Below, piece after piece: positions 34,612 to 44,097 of a stretch of DNA of 64,000 bases. Origin of the DNA: Methylobacterium sp. J-030 (GTDB taxonomy: Bacteria; Pseudomonadota; Alphaproteobacteria; Rhizobiales; Beijerinckiaceae); contig NZ_JAKSYM010000225.1 in assembly GCF_022829545.1 (NCBI RefSeq), positions 1-64,000 on the forward strand, given 5' to 3'. Under the pieces are notes generated by a model that worked only from the letters and a program-made list of their open reading frames with translations, had not been told where the DNA came from and did not search any database. The stretch's first letter is position 1. The number at the start of each line of letters is the position of its first letter. The position numbers were made by a program, and so were the translations under genes.

Positions 34612-35664
34612 ATGCTCGATGACAGCTCCCTGACGCCGCAGACCGTCGCGGATGGCGTCCCCGCCGGGCCCGCGCCCCTGATCGACCCGTTCCAGCGGGC
34701 GATCTCGTACCTCCGCATCTCGGTGACGGATCGCTGCGACCTGCGCTGCGCCTACTGCATGTCCGAGCACATGGAGTTCCTACCCAAGCGCGACCTGCTC
34801 ACCCTCGAGGAGCTGGACCGGCTCTGCGGCGTGTTCATCGCCCGCGGCGTGCGCAAGCTCCGGATCACCGGCGGCGAGCCGTTGGTGCGCCGGGACATCA
34901 TGCACCTGTTCCGCCGCCTCGCCCGCCACCTCGATTCGGGGGCGCTGGAGGAGCTGACGCTGACCACCAACGGCACGCAGCTCACCCGCTACGCCGCCGA
35001 GTTGGCGAGCCTCGGCGTGCGCCGGATCAACGTCTCGCTGGACACGCTCGACCCTGAAAAATTCCGGGCGATCACCCGCCGGGGCGACCTCAAGGTGGTG
35101 CTCGACGGCATCGCGGCGGCGCGCGCCGCCGGGATGAAGGTGAAGATCAACGCGGTGGCGCTCCGCGACCTCAACGCCGACGAGATCCCCGACATGATCG
35201 CCTGGGCCCACGGCCTCGGCATGGACATGACGCTGATCGAGGTGATGCCGCTCGGCGAGATCGAGGCGGACCGGACCGACCAGTTCCTGCCCCTGTCGGT
35301 GGCTCGGCAGCGCCTGGAGACCCGCTACACGCTGACCCCCCTGCCCGACCGGACCGGCGGCCCGGCCCGCTACGTCCGCGTCGAGGAGACCGGCGGCCGC
35401 CTCGGCTTCATCACGCCGCTGACCCATAATTTCTGCGAGAGCTGCAACCGGGTCCGCCTGACCTGCACCGGCCAGCTCTACCTGTGCCTGGGCCAGGAGG
35501 ATTCGGCCGATCTCCGGGCGGTGCTGCGCGCCTCCCAGGACGATGCCGTGCTGGCGGCGGCCGTGGTCGAGGCGATCACCCGCAAGCCCAAGGGGCACGA
35601 CTTCGTCATCGAGCGCCAGCGCCCCGCCGCCGTACCGCGGCACATGAGCGTCACGGGGGGGTAG
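34612..35664 (+). CDS. moaA: GTP 3',8-cyclase MoaA
   Basis: Radical SAM enzyme that starts molybdopterin synthesis by rearranging GTP. 350 residues. The SAM cluster ligands are C42, C46 and C49 ([11 protein letters not shown]). The auxiliary cluster is in the C-terminal [15 protein letters not shown] with a further Cys in LYLC. It ends MSVTGG, the conserved Gly-Gly tail needed for activity. ATG 34612 has no strong ribosome binding site. No Moco riboswitch fits in the short upstream gap. Confidence 0.96.
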   Translation: MLDDSSLTPQTVADGVPAGPAPLIDPFQRAISYLRISVTDRCDLRCAYCMSEHMEFLPKRDLLTLEELDRLCGVFIARGVRKLRITGGEPLVRRDIMHLFRRLARHLDSGALEELTLTTNGTQLTRYAAELASLGVRRINVSLDTLDPEKFRAITRRGDLKVVLDGIAAARAAGMKVKINAVALRDLNADEIPDMIAWAHGLGMDMTLIEVMPLGEIEADRTDQFLPLSVARQRLETRYTLTPLPDRTGGPARYVRVEETGGRLGFITPLTHNFCESCNRVRLTCTGQLYLCLGQEDSADLRAVLRASQDDAVLAAAVVEAITRKPKGHDFVIERQRPAAVPRHMSVTGG

Positions 35665-35795
35665 CCGCTTCCGGTTCCTGCCCGCGGCCCGAACAATGCG
35701 AGGCGGCCCTCGTCTGGCGAAGCCCTTGCTCCCAGGTTAGGTGTGTGCGGTGCACACGCCGCGCGGGACCAGCGCACGACAACCGGGAGCCGCAC

Positions 35796-37268
35796 TTGGC
35801 CACGATCATCCCCGTCGCTTCCTTCGACTGCGTCGTGTTCGGCGCGACCGGCGATCTGACCGCACGAAAGCTTCTGCCGGCGCTGTTCTACCGCTTCCGG
35901 GACGGCCAGATCCCGGAGACCAGCCGGATCATCGGCGCCTCGCGCTCGGACCTGTCCCGCGACGCCTTTCACGAGCACGCCCGCGACGCCCTCAAGCGCT
36001 TCGTGCCGGCCTCCGACCTGCCCGAGGACATGCTCCAGCGCTTCCTCGACCACGTCGATTACGTGGCGGTCGACGGCGCGGGGGAGAGCGGCTGGGACGA
36101 CCTTGTGGCCCTGCTCGACGAGCGGCCCGATCAGGTGCGGCCCTACTATCTCGCCACCTCCCCCGACCTCTACGGCTCGATCTGCCGCAACCTCGCCACC
36201 CACGGCCTCGTCGGCGCGAAGTCCCGGGTCGTGCTGGAGAAGCCGATCGGCAAGGATCTCAAATCGGCCCGCGCCATCAACGACGCGGTCGGCGAGGTCT
36301 TCCCCGAATCGCAGATCTTCCGGATCGACCACTACCTCGGCAAGGAGACGGTCCAGAACCTGCTGTCGCTCCGCTTCGCCAACACGATCTTCGAGCGGCT
36401 CTGGACCTCGGACGTGATCGACCACGTCCAGATCACCGTCGCCGAGACCGTCGGGGTCGAGGGCCGGGCCGGCTACTACGACACGTCGGGCGCGATGCGC
36501 GACATGCTGCAGAACCACATCCTGCAGCTCCTCTGCCTCACCGCCATGGAGAGCCCGCTCAATCTGGAGGCGAACTCGGTCCGCGACGAGAAGCTGAAGG
36601 TGCTGCGGGCCCTGAAGCCGATCACCGCCCACGACATCCAGAGCATGACCGTGCGCGGCCAGTACGTGGCGGGCGCCGTCGACGGCAAGCCGGTGGAGGG
36701 CTACCTCACCGAACTCGGCCACGAGAGCCGGACCGAGACCTTCGTGGCCATGAAGGTCGAGATCCAGTCCGGGCGCTGGGCCGGGGTGCCGTTCTACCTG
36801 CGCACCGGCAAGCGCCTGCCCCAGAAGCTCTCGGAGATCGTGGTGCAGTTCCGCGCCTCGCCGTTCTCGATCTTCCCCGAGGAGGCCTTCGGGCGCGAGC
36901 CGAACCGCCTCGTGATCCGCCTCCAGCCGCAGGAGGGCATGAAGCTCGAGGTGATGACCAAGGACCCGGGTCCCGGCGGCCTGCGCCTGCGCCCGACCGA
37001 CCTCGACATCTCCTTCGAGGAGACCTTCAAGCAGCGCTATCCGGATGCGTACGAGCGCCTGCTGATGGATGTGGTCCGCGGCAACGCCACCCTGTTCATG
37101 CGCCGCGACGAGGTCGAGGCCGCCTGGGCCTGGGCGGACGGCGTGCTCAAGGCCTGGGCCGACCGGCCCGAGGCGCCCCGCCCCTACCCGGCCGGCAGTT
37201 GGGGACCGACCGCCGCCATCGCGCTGATCGAGCGCGACGGCCGGACCTGGCACGAGGAGCTGCGCTAG
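35796..37268 (+). CDS. zwf: Glucose-6-phosphate 1-dehydrogenase
   Basis: Oxidises glucose-6-phosphate to the lactone, feeding pentose phosphate and Entner-Doudoroff pathways and making NADPH. 490 residues. The cofactor motif is FGATGDLTARKL and the active-site block RIDHYLGKE is intact. The chosen start is TTG 35796, with GGGAG at a good distance (CCGGGAGCCGCAC). No other start fits: the upstream frame is noise. Rare TTG use suggests modest expression (inference). Confidence 0.95.
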   Translation: MATIIPVASFDCVVFGATGDLTARKLLPALFYRFRDGQIPETSRIIGASRSDLSRDAFHEHARDALKRFVPASDLPEDMLQRFLDHVDYVAVDGAGESGWDDLVALLDERPDQVRPYYLATSPDLYGSICRNLATHGLVGAKSRVVLEKPIGKDLKSARAINDAVGEVFPESQIFRIDHYLGKETVQNLLSLRFANTIFERLWTSDVIDHVQITVAETVGVEGRAGYYDTSGAMRDMLQNHILQLLCLTAMESPLNLEANSVRDEKLKVLRALKPITAHDIQSMTVRGQYVAGAVDGKPVEGYLTELGHESRTETFVAMKVEIQSGRWAGVPFYLRTGKRLPQKLSEIVVQFRASPFSIFPEEAFGREPNRLVIRLQPQEGMKLEVMTKDPGPGGLRLRPTDLDISFEETFKQRYPDAYERLLMDVVRGNATLFMRRDEVEAAWAWADGVLKAWADRPEAPRPYPAGSWGPTAAIALIERDGRTWHEELR

Positions 37269-37391
37269 AGCGCTATCCCCAGCTTACGGCCAAGCTGCCA
37301 TCATACCGTCAAGCCGGGGATGAACTCTCCCGGTGCAGCCGGTCACCGCCCCGCCAGAGGGCGGACACGGCCCCGCACGAGGGATCTTCGC

Positions 37392-37592
37392 ATGCTCGAC
37401 ACCTATCGGGACGCGGCCGCCCTGGCCGAGCGCCGCATGGAGCGTTCGGTCGCCGCGGCGCTGCGCGTCATCGCGGCCGCCCATGACGAGCGGCAGGCGC
37501 CGCCGGTCTCCGAGGCCCGACGCCGCTTGAGCGCGATCTACGGCGCCACCCGACTCGCCCGGCGCCGGGAGCAGGACCAACGCACGGTCTGA
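37392..37592 (+). CDS. Small hypothetical protein (66 aa)
   Basis: MLDTYRDAAALAERRMERSV to RRREQDQRTV, predicted helical and basic. ATG 37392 lies 8 bases after GAGGGATC. The composition could be chance in GC-rich DNA, but no stop-free larger frame competes. Family unknown. Confidence 0.45.
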   Translation: MLDTYRDAAALAERRMERSVAAALRVIAAAHDERQAPPVSEARRRLSAIYGATRLARRREQDQRTV

Positions 37593-37612
37593 GAGCGTGC
37601 CGGACTCGGCCT

Positions 37613-37706
37613 ATCCAACCCTCCACCGCATCCTGAGGCGCCGGAGCGGAGCGCGAGCCTCGAAGGGGCGCTCCTGCGAGGCCCGCTGACGCGGGCGCCT
37701 CCTCCC
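37613..37706. repeat. Intergenic palindrome, family A
   Basis: CCGCATCCTGAGGCGCCGGAGCGGAGCG then CTCGAAGGGGCGCTCC; the far arm is shortened to CGAGGCCCGCTGACGCGGGCGCC. Confidence 0.65.
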
Positions 37707-37752
37707 GGGTCTCGGGGGCTATACCGGGCGCGTTCCCGAGGGGCTGAACCGC

Positions 37753-38091
37753 ATGCGCCTGCGTTCCGATTTCTGGGTCTCGGCCCATCTGCGCCGCCTC
37801 GACGTCGCGGGCATCCCGGCGGTGCTGCGTCGGCGCGGGGCCGCGGAGGCGGGCGCGATCTTCGTGAAGGTCGACCGGCTCGACGGCAGCGCCGATCTCT
37901 ACGGACCGGCGCCGCAGGCCCTGTTCGAGGCCGAGGAGAGCGGCGACCGCCGCTTCGCCGCGATCGTGGCCGGCGCCAGCCCCCTCGACGTGGAGGCGCG
38001 CCTGACCAAGGAGATCCGGTTCGATTCCGACCTCTGGATCATCGAGATCGACGACCGGCAGGGCCGGCATTTTCTGGATCTGGCGGAGTGA
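37753..38091 (+). CDS. DUF1491 family protein
   Basis: A 112-residue soluble protein: FWVSAHLRRLDVAGIPAVLRRRGAAEAGAIFVKVDRL, then AEESGDRRF and LTKEIRFDSDLWIIEIDD. This matches DUF1491, found through Alphaproteobacteria; function not known. Complete and typical length. Confidence 0.88.
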   Translation: MRLRSDFWVSAHLRRLDVAGIPAVLRRRGAAEAGAIFVKVDRLDGSADLYGPAPQALFEAEESGDRRFAAIVAGASPLDVEARLTKEIRFDSDLWIIEIDDRQGRHFLDLAE

Positions 38092-38108
38092 CAGCGACGC
38101 CCGCCACT

Positions 38109-38194
38109 GTCCTCGCGAGCGGAGCGAAGCAATCCAGGAGCGCCACGCCGACCGACGTCGCGCTGCCCTGGGTCACTTCGCTCCGCGCGTGATC
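38109..38194. repeat. Intergenic palindrome, family B
   Basis: GCGAGCGGAGCGAAGCAATCCAGG and the mirrored CCTGGGTCACTTCGCTCCGCGC. Same arms recur at 42664, 56347, 57840 and 63618. Confidence 0.75.
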
Positions 38195-38221
38195 GCGGAG
38201 GCGCGAACGCGGCGGGACCGA

Positions 38222-39271
38222 TCAGCCCTCGATGATGCGCTCGTCGAGCTTCCGGTCGACGGTCTCGACCGTGCGGTCGATCTCGGCGTTCGGCTCGCCG
38301 AGCTGGTGGGAGATCAGCTTCACCAGCAGATCGACCCGCTCGATGTAGGGCGCCCCGTTCGCCACCGCCCGCGCGGCCGAGGACGGCTTCAGCAGGCTCT
38401 CGGCCGCGCGGGCGTATTTCTCGAACGGCACCTGATCGGCCGGGTCGGCGCCGAGCTTCCGGGCGATGCCGTCGACGTGCTCGTAGATTGCCCGGGAGCG
38501 CGCGAGATCGCCGTGGACCGCGTCGTGGATCGATTGCGGCTCGCCGGGCGTGATGCAGCGGTAATTCCCGGTGAGCAGCATCGACCACTTGGCCAGCGGC
38601 ACGAACAGCGAATCGAACACCTTGAGCTTCACCGGCACGTCCTGCCCATCGAGGCGCACGGCGTCGATATCGGCCTCCAGCTCGCGGAGGAGGCGATTGT
38701 GCGCCTCGTCCGTGAAGGTCGCGGCCTTGAAGTTCGTCGGCAGACCGACATGGAGGACGTTGGCCTCCTCCTCGGGCGGCCGGAAGGCCTGCGGATCGGG
38801 GGAGCAGAGCGAGACGAGGCCCGGCTCGAACCGGTCCCACACGCCGGCATTGGTGTAGGCGTCCTCGAGATCCATGGCGGCGAGCGCCGGGATCCGCTTG
38901 AGGTAGGGCAGCGGCGGCATGTTCATGATCGACAGGCACGGCAGCTTCGCCGCCGCGATCTTGATCATCAGCACGCGGATCGTGTGGTTGTTGTACTGCG
39001 GCTCCTGCATGGCGAGGCCGACGAGGTCGTAGCGCGACACGTCGACATCTTCCGGGGGCATCGCGTCGACCTTGCCGGGCAGGTCGCGCGAATGGATGGA
39101 CCGGTGCTCCTTCTCGTCGCGGAGCTTGATGCGGACCTCGGTGCCCTCGCGGTTGATCAGGTCGGCGGTCTTCCGGCGGCAGACCAGGGTCACGTTGTGA
39201 CCGGCCATCAGGAGCTTGGTCCCCAGGAGCGAGCCGTAGGAGGCCCCCAGGATCAGAATGTTCTTAGCCAA
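38222..39271 (-). CDS. Ketopantoate reductase-like oxidoreductase
   Basis: A 349-residue NAD(P)-dependent protein. The Rossmann motif GASYGSLLGTKLL begins at about residue 10, followed by KNILIL and NVTLVCRRKTADL. The family is ApbA/PanE-like; the downstream helical domain differs from true PanE. The TTG at 39271 is preferred because GGGGAGGA lies five bases upstream. ATG 39289, six codons longer, lacks such a site. Substrate unknown; the dgcN-dgcA pair lies upstream on the same strand, across 376 bases. Confidence 0.8.
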   Translation of the reverse strand: MAKNILILGASYGSLLGTKLLMAGHNVTLVCRRKTADLINREGTEVRIKLRDEKEHRSIHSRDLPGKVDAMPPEDVDVSRYDLVGLAMQEPQYNNHTIRVLMIKIAAAKLPCLSIMNMPPLPYLKRIPALAAMDLEDAYTNAGVWDRFEPGLVSLCSPDPQAFRPPEEEANVLHVGLPTNFKAATFTDEAHNRLLRELEADIDAVRLDGQDVPVKLKVFDSLFVPLAKWSMLLTGNYRCITPGEPQSIHDAVHGDLARSRAIYEHVDGIARKLGADPADQVPFEKYARAAESLLKPSSAARAVANGAPYIERVDLLVKLISHQLGEPNAEIDRTVETVDRKLDERIIEG

Positions 39272-39664
39272 ATCAGTCCTCCCCAGCATATTGGATTTGC
39301 TGTTGTCTTCGGCTGCCAGGTCCAGTGCTTCGATGCCATGGCCCCAATCGCTTCCAGAATGGATGGCAGTCGGCCGGGCGGAAGGCAAGCGTTCTGGTAT
39401 ACCTGATCCCAAAGCGGCCGGGATGGGGTCACCACGGTTCACGCGACGGCGCAGGCTGGCTCTCCCTTCCACCCCCCTCATCCTGCGGTGACCGCGCAGC
39501 GGGCCTCGAAGGAGAGCTCCAGCCAGCCGCGCGATCCCTGGCGGGCCCCTTCGAGGCCTACGCTGCGCTCCGGCCCCGCAGGATGAGGCGGTGGGTTGGA
39601 GTGCCGATCGAGGCTCTTGCAGCTTCGTGTCGTGTATTGCGCGCGGCGTCAGGCGGCGCGATCC
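39272..39664. other. Intergenic region before dgcA stop
   Basis: Holds a family A palindrome at 39471-39600 and the presumed promoter of the oxidoreductase gene; nothing else seen. Confidence 0.4.
39471..39600. repeat. Intergenic palindrome, family A
   Basis: CCCCCTCATCCTGCGGTG and GCCTCGAAGGAGAGCTCCAG, mirrored by CCCTTCGAGGCCTACGCTGC and CCGCAGGATGAGG. Confidence 0.75.
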
Positions 39665-40648
39665 CTACCCCCACAGCTCCGGCGCGGGCGGATACATCAG
39701 GCTCCCTTCGTAGCGCAGCGGCTGGTCGCGGTCGCGGGCGAGCAGCAGCGGTCCGTCGAGGTCGACGAAGTCGGCGTCGTTCGCCAGCAGGGCCGCCGGC
39801 GCCATGCCGAGCGACGTGCCCAGCATGCAGCCGACCATGATCGAGAGCCTCCGCGCCCGCGCCTCCCGGGCGAGCAGCACCGCCTCGGTCAGGCCGCCGG
39901 TCTTGTCGAGCTTGATGTTGATCGCGTCGTAGCGCCCGGCCAGCGCGTCGAGGCCGGCACGGTCGTGCAGGCTCTCGTCGGCGCAGACCGGGACCGGGTG
40001 CGGGATCTCGGCGAGCAGCGCGTCGGCATCGGCCGGGAGCGGCTGCTCGATCAGCGCGACGCCGGCCCTCAGGCAGGCCTCCAGATTGGCCTCCACGGTC
40101 TCCGGCCGCCACGCCTCGTTGGCATCGACGATCAGCCGGGCCTCGGGCGCCCCCGCCCGCACGGCGGCGATGCGCTCCGGGTCCCCTGCCCCGCCGAGCT
40201 TCACCTTGAGCAGCGGACGATGCGCCGCCGTGCGGGCGGCCTCCGCCATGCTCTCCGGGGTGCCGAGGCTCAGCGTGTAGGCGGTGATCGCCGGACGCGG
40301 CTCGGCGAGACCGGCGATCGCCCAGGCGGGGCGGCCCTGGAGCTTGGCCTCCAGGTCGAACAGCGCGCAATCCAGGGCGTTGCGCGCCGCCCCCGCGGCC
40401 ATGCGCGCCATCAGTTCCTCGCGCCCGATCCCGGCCGCGATCGCCTCCGTTTGCCCCGCGATCAGGGCGCTGACGCTCTCGACGCTCTCGCCGTAGCGCG
40501 GATAGGGCACGCACTCGCCGCGCCCGACCCCGTTCGCGTCCGCGATGGTGGCCACCACCACGGCGATCTCCGTGCGGCTGCCGCGGGAGATCGTGAAGGC
40601 GCCCGCGATCGGGAAGCGTTCGACGGCGAGGGTCAGGCGGCGGGCCAT
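39665..40648 (-). CDS. dgcA: N-acetyl-D-glutamate racemase / dipeptide epimerase (DgcA-like)
   Basis: A 327-residue enolase-superfamily enzyme with the muconate-lactonising fold. Catalytic acid-base Lys in LKVKLGG, metal ligands in IVDANEAW, LIEQPL and CADES, and a second Lys in NIKLDKTGG. It resembles L-Ala-D/L-Glu epimerases, but the one-base linkage to dgcN points to DgcA, which racemises N-acetyl-D-glutamate in the published D-glutamate pathway. Start ATG 40648, with one base (A) between the preceding TGA and this ATG. Confidence 0.85.
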   Translation of the reverse strand: MARRLTLAVERFPIAGAFTISRGSRTEIAVVVATIADANGVGRGECVPYPRYGESVESVSALIAGQTEAIAAGIGREELMARMAAGAARNALDCALFDLEAKLQGRPAWAIAGLAEPRPAITAYTLSLGTPESMAEAARTAAHRPLLKVKLGGAGDPERIAAVRAGAPEARLIVDANEAWRPETVEANLEACLRAGVALIEQPLPADADALLAEIPHPVPVCADESLHDRAGLDALAGRYDAINIKLDKTGGLTEAVLLAREARARRLSIMVGCMLGTSLGMAPAALLANDADFVDLDGPLLLARDRDQPLRYEGSLMYPPAPELWG

Positions 40649-40649
40649 A

Positions 40650-41663
40650 TCAGGCTCCCGGGAAGTCGGCGACGATCCGATCCACCAGCCCGTCGACGCC
40701 GAAGCGCACCGGGTCGGTGGCGGGCAGGCTGTGCTCGTCTCCGATCGCCTCAAGGAAGCTCCGGGCCTCGGACTCGCGCAGCGCCTGCGTGTTGACCGCG
40801 ATGCCGACCGGCCTGATGCCCGGGTTGGTCAGACGGCCGAGCCGCACGGTCAAGTCGATCACCTGCCGGATGGTCGGGAGCGGGTGCTGCACGCCGCGCA
40901 TCGTGGTGCGGGTCGGCTCGTGGCAGACCACGAAGGCGTCGGCCTGGGCGCCGTGCAGCAGGCCGAGGCTCACCCCTGCGAAGGACGGGTGGAAGAGCGA
41001 GCCCTGGCCCTCGATCAGGTCCCAGTGATTCGGGGCGGCGTCCGGGGAGATCGTCTCGACGGCGCCGGAGATGAAGTCGGCCACCACCGCGTCGATGGCG
41101 ACGCCCTTGCCGGAGATGAACACCCCGGTCTGGCCGGTGGCGCAGAAATCGGCGTCGAGGCCGCGCTCCCGCATGCCGCGCTCCAGGGCCAGCACGGTGT
41201 ACTTCTTGCCGACCGAGCAGTCGGTGCCGACGGTGAGCAGGCGCCGCCCCGTCCGCTTGGTGCCCTTGCCGGTGGGGAAGCGCTCGTCGGTGTGGCGCAC
41301 GTCGTGGAGCTGGCGGCCGCGCCGGGCGGCGGCCTCCGCGATGGCCGGCACCGCGCCGAGCTTGACGTGCAGGCCGCTCGCCACGTCGAGGCCGGCCTCG
41401 ATCGCCGCCACGATCTCCTTCACCCAGTGATCGGGCAGCACGCCGCCCGCGTTGACGACACCGATCACCAGGGTGCGGCAGCCCTTCGCCAGGGCTTCGG
41501 GCAGGGTCATGTCGGGGATGCCGAGATCGGCGGCGCAGCCCGGCAGGCGCATCTGGCCGACGCACCATTCGGGGCGCCAGTCCTTGATCCCGTAGGCGGT
41601 CTTGGCCGCCAGCGTGTCGGGCACGTCACCCAGGAACATCAGATAGGGCGTGGCGATCTGCAT
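40650..41663 (-). CDS. dgcN: D-glutamate N-acetyltransferase (DgcN, DUF1611)
   Basis: A 337-residue DUF1611 protein with a Walker-like loop GTDCSVGKKYTVLALERGM and downstream TGQTGVFISGKGVAIDAVVADF. DgcN proteins of this family acetylate D-glutamate in marine and halophilic microbes. A Lys/Arg-rich linker HTDERFPTGKGTKRTGRR precedes the P-loop. Its stop is one base from the dgcA start, so expression is coupled. Whether this pair takes D-glutamate here is inference. Confidence 0.85.
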   Translation of the reverse strand: MQIATPYLMFLGDVPDTLAAKTAYGIKDWRPEWCVGQMRLPGCAADLGIPDMTLPEALAKGCRTLVIGVVNAGGVLPDHWVKEIVAAIEAGLDVASGLHVKLGAVPAIAEAAARRGRQLHDVRHTDERFPTGKGTKRTGRRLLTVGTDCSVGKKYTVLALERGMRERGLDADFCATGQTGVFISGKGVAIDAVVADFISGAVETISPDAAPNHWDLIEGQGSLFHPSFAGVSLGLLHGAQADAFVVCHEPTRTTMRGVQHPLPTIRQVIDLTVRLGRLTNPGIRPVGIAVNTQALRESEARSFLEAIGDEHSLPATDPVRFGVDGLVDRIVADFPGA

Positions 41664-42002
41664 CGGTCGAGCAACCTTCTCCGGAGGCCGGCGGACCGTC
41701 TATGCGGGATCGCGACCGTTGGGCGCAATGCATGAGGCCGGCCAGGACGGTGGACGCCGCCGTCGTTGCGCGCATGCCGGGGACGCGTCCGCGCCGGGAG
41801 CCCCGGTCCTGGTTTCGACAGGTTGAGACCTTTCGCCGGTCCAGGGCGGAGCCCTGAAGGCCCTCTCTGGGCTCCGCCCTGAGCACCCGCCAAACGGCTT
41901 CAGCCCTCTGGAAACCCAGGATCCTCGGTCAGACAGGCTGCCCGGACGCGGCTGGGCCCGGGAGAATGGCTCTCACCGCCCGCGGCGCGTGACGCCCCCC
42001 GC
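41664..42002. other. Intergenic region with family C palindrome
   Basis: Besides the repeat at 41812-41920 I see no gene. dgcN must have its promoter in 41664-41800. Confidence 0.45.
41812..41920. repeat. Intergenic palindrome, family C
   Basis: GTCCAGGGCGGAGCCCTG, then the mirrored CTGGGCTCCGCCCTGAG, flanked by TTTCGACAGGTTGAGACC and GCTTCAGCCCTCTGG. Confidence 0.7.
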
Positions 42003-42554
42003 TCAAGCGGCGCGTCGTCGCGCGACCTGGGCCGCGTTGGCCACGGCGTCCACCGGCGCCAGAACCCCGGTCGCCCGGACCAGCCCCTCGGCCCCCGCCA
42101 GCGCGCCCGCGCGCAGCTCCAGCCCGAGGAAGCGCGGGCGATCGAACGGCCCCGGCAGGGTCAGGCCCTCCGCCAGCGCCCGGTCGAAGCCGAAGCGCGT
42201 GTAGTAGGGCGCGTCGCCGACCAGCAGCACGGCGCCGTGGCCGAGCGATTCGGCCCGGCCCAGGGCCGCCTGCATCATCACCGAGCCGAGCCCCTGGCCC
42301 TGGATCGCCGGATCGACCGCCAGCGGGCCGAGCAGCAGCGCCTTGCGCGCGTCGCCGGTCTCGACGTGCCACAGCCGCAGCGTGCCGACGAGCCGCCCGC
42401 CGCGGGTCGCCGCGAAGGCGAGGCCGCGCGCCGGCAGACGGCCCTCGCGCAGGCGCTCCGAGGTCTTGGCCCGGCGATTACCGGGAAAGCACGCGTCGAG
42501 CAGCCGCTCGCGCGCCGGGACGTCGTGGCCATACTCCGCGCGGATCTCGATCAT
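42003..42554 (-). CDS. GNAT family N-acetyltransferase
   Basis: A 183-residue acetyl-CoA-dependent transferase. LGPLAVDPAIQGQGLGSVMM is the acetyl-CoA loop (Q/RxxGxG/A). YYTRFGFDRAL and a Pro-rich end FDRPRFLGLELRAGAL follow. It resembles the YhbS branch. Substrate unknown. Start ATG 42554. It is monocistronic, upstream of a family B palindrome. Confidence 0.88.
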   Translation of the reverse strand: MIEIRAEYGHDVPARERLLDACFPGNRRAKTSERLREGRLPARGLAFAATRGGRLVGTLRLWHVETGDARKALLLGPLAVDPAIQGQGLGSVMMQAALGRAESLGHGAVLLVGDAPYYTRFGFDRALAEGLTLPGPFDRPRFLGLELRAGALAGAEGLVRATGVLAPVDAVANAAQVARRRAA

Positions 42555-42663
42555 GACACGACCCTCCCCGGGCCGGCGAGCGGGAGAAGCGAGTTGTCCG
42601 ACGGAGAGCGGAGGCCTCCATCGGTGCGGCGTTCGGTGTCGGATCCGGCCGGGTCGCCCGCGC

Positions 42664-42753
42664 CGTCATCACGAGCGAAGCGAAGTGACCCAGGGGCAGC
42701 GCGACCGCGGTCGGCGTGGCGCCACTGGATGGCTTCGCGCCGCTCGCAAGACG
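42664..42753. repeat. Intergenic palindrome, family B
   Basis: GTCATCACGAGCGAAGCGAAG and the mirrored GGCTTCGCGCCGCTCGCAAGAC. Confidence 0.75.
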
Positions 42754-42801
42754 GCACGTCCCGACGACCGCGATCGGATCCCGCCGCGATCCTAAGAAGA
42801 A

Positions 42802-43968
42802 TCAGATGACGATCTGCTGAAGGGGCGGGAAACCGTTGAAGGCCACCGCCGCGTAGGTGGTCGTGTAGGCGCCCGCGCCCTCGATCAGCACCTTGTCGCC
42901 GATCGAGAGCGAGACCGGCAGCGGATAGAGCTGCCGCTCGTAGAGCACGTCCACCGAGTCGCAAGTCGGGCCGGCGATGACGCAGGGCTCGGTCTGCTCA
43001 CCGTCCCGCGCGGTGCGGATCGGGTAGCGGATCGCCTCGTCCATGGTCTCGGCCAGCCCGCCGAACTTGCCGATGTCGAGGTAGACCCATCGGACCTCGT
43101 CCGCGGCCGCGGACTTCTTCGAGACCAGCACCACCTCCGCCTCGATCAGGCCGGCATTGCCGACCATGCCGCGGCCCGGCTCGATGATCGTCTCGGGGAT
43201 CCGGTTGCCGAAATGCTTGGTCAGCCCCCGGAAGATCGCCTCGCCGTAGCTCTCCACGCCCGGCACCGCCTTGAGGTACTGGGTCGGGAAGCCGCCGCCG
43301 AGATTGACCATCGACAGGCCGATGCCGCGCTCCGCGCACTCGCGGAAGATCGCAGCCGCGGAGCCGAGCGCCCCGTCCCAGGCCTCGGTGTTGCCCTGCT
43401 GCGAGCCGACGTGGAACGAGATGCCGTAGGCCTCCAGCCCGTGGCGGTGGGCGTGCTCCAGCACGTCCGCGGCCATCTCGGGCACGCAGCCGAACTTGCG
43501 CGAGAGCGGCCAGTCGGCCCCGGCCCCGTCGCACAGGATGCGACAGAACACCCGGATCTCGCCGGTCGACATGGTCTGCGCCTCGGCGGCCCGGGCGATT
43601 TTGTCCACCTCGGCCTGGCAATCCACCGCGAACAGGCGGATGCCGAGCGCGAGGGCGCGGCCGATGCAGCGCTCCTTCTTGATGGTGTTGCCGAAGGAGA
43701 TCCGGTCGGCGGTGGCGCCGGCGGCGAGCACCATCTCCATCTCGGCAACCGACGCCGTATCGAAGCACGAGCCCATCTCGGCGAGCAGGCGCAGGATCTC
43801 CGGGGCCGGGTTCGCCTTCACGGCGTAGAACACGCGGGTGTCCGGCAGGGCGCGCGCGAAGGCGGTGTAGTTGTCGCGCACGACGTCGAGATCGAGGACC
43901 ATCACGGGGCCCTCGTCCTGACCGCGGTCGCGGCGCACGCGCAGGTAGTCACGGATGCGATCGGTCAT
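42802..43968 (-). CDS. Ornithine/lysine decarboxylase, alanine-racemase fold
   Basis: A 388-residue fold-type III PLP decarboxylase that makes putrescine from ornithine (or cadaverine from lysine). PLP-Lys51 lies in FYAVKANP. GISFHVGSQQ, the Gly-rich phosphate loop NLGGGFP and EPGRGMVG follow. The dimer-partner Cys/Asp motif is GPTCDSVDVL. Start ATG 43968 has a strong GGGAGA site. It follows a long structured leader (below), as expected for speF-type genes. Specificity cannot be fixed. Confidence 0.94.
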   Translation of the reverse strand: MTDRIRDYLRVRRDRGQDEGPVMVLDLDVVRDNYTAFARALPDTRVFYAVKANPAPEILRLLAEMGSCFDTASVAEMEMVLAAGATADRISFGNTIKKERCIGRALALGIRLFAVDCQAEVDKIARAAEAQTMSTGEIRVFCRILCDGAGADWPLSRKFGCVPEMAADVLEHAHRHGLEAYGISFHVGSQQGNTEAWDGALGSAAAIFRECAERGIGLSMVNLGGGFPTQYLKAVPGVESYGEAIFRGLTKHFGNRIPETIIEPGRGMVGNAGLIEAEVVLVSKKSAAADEVRWVYLDIGKFGGLAETMDEAIRYPIRTARDGEQTEPCVIAGPTCDSVDVLYERQLYPLPVSLSIGDKVLIEGAGAYTTTYAAVAFNGFPPLQQIVI

Positions 43969-44097
43969 GGTCGTCTCCCGGCACGGGTTCGCGGGCGCCC
44001 TTCGCGGGGCGCGCTGTCGAAGGTGGCGGCCAGGACAGGCCGCCGGCGTCAGGGGGCGATGCGTCGCACGGACCCACGCGTGTTGGAGACACGTGCG

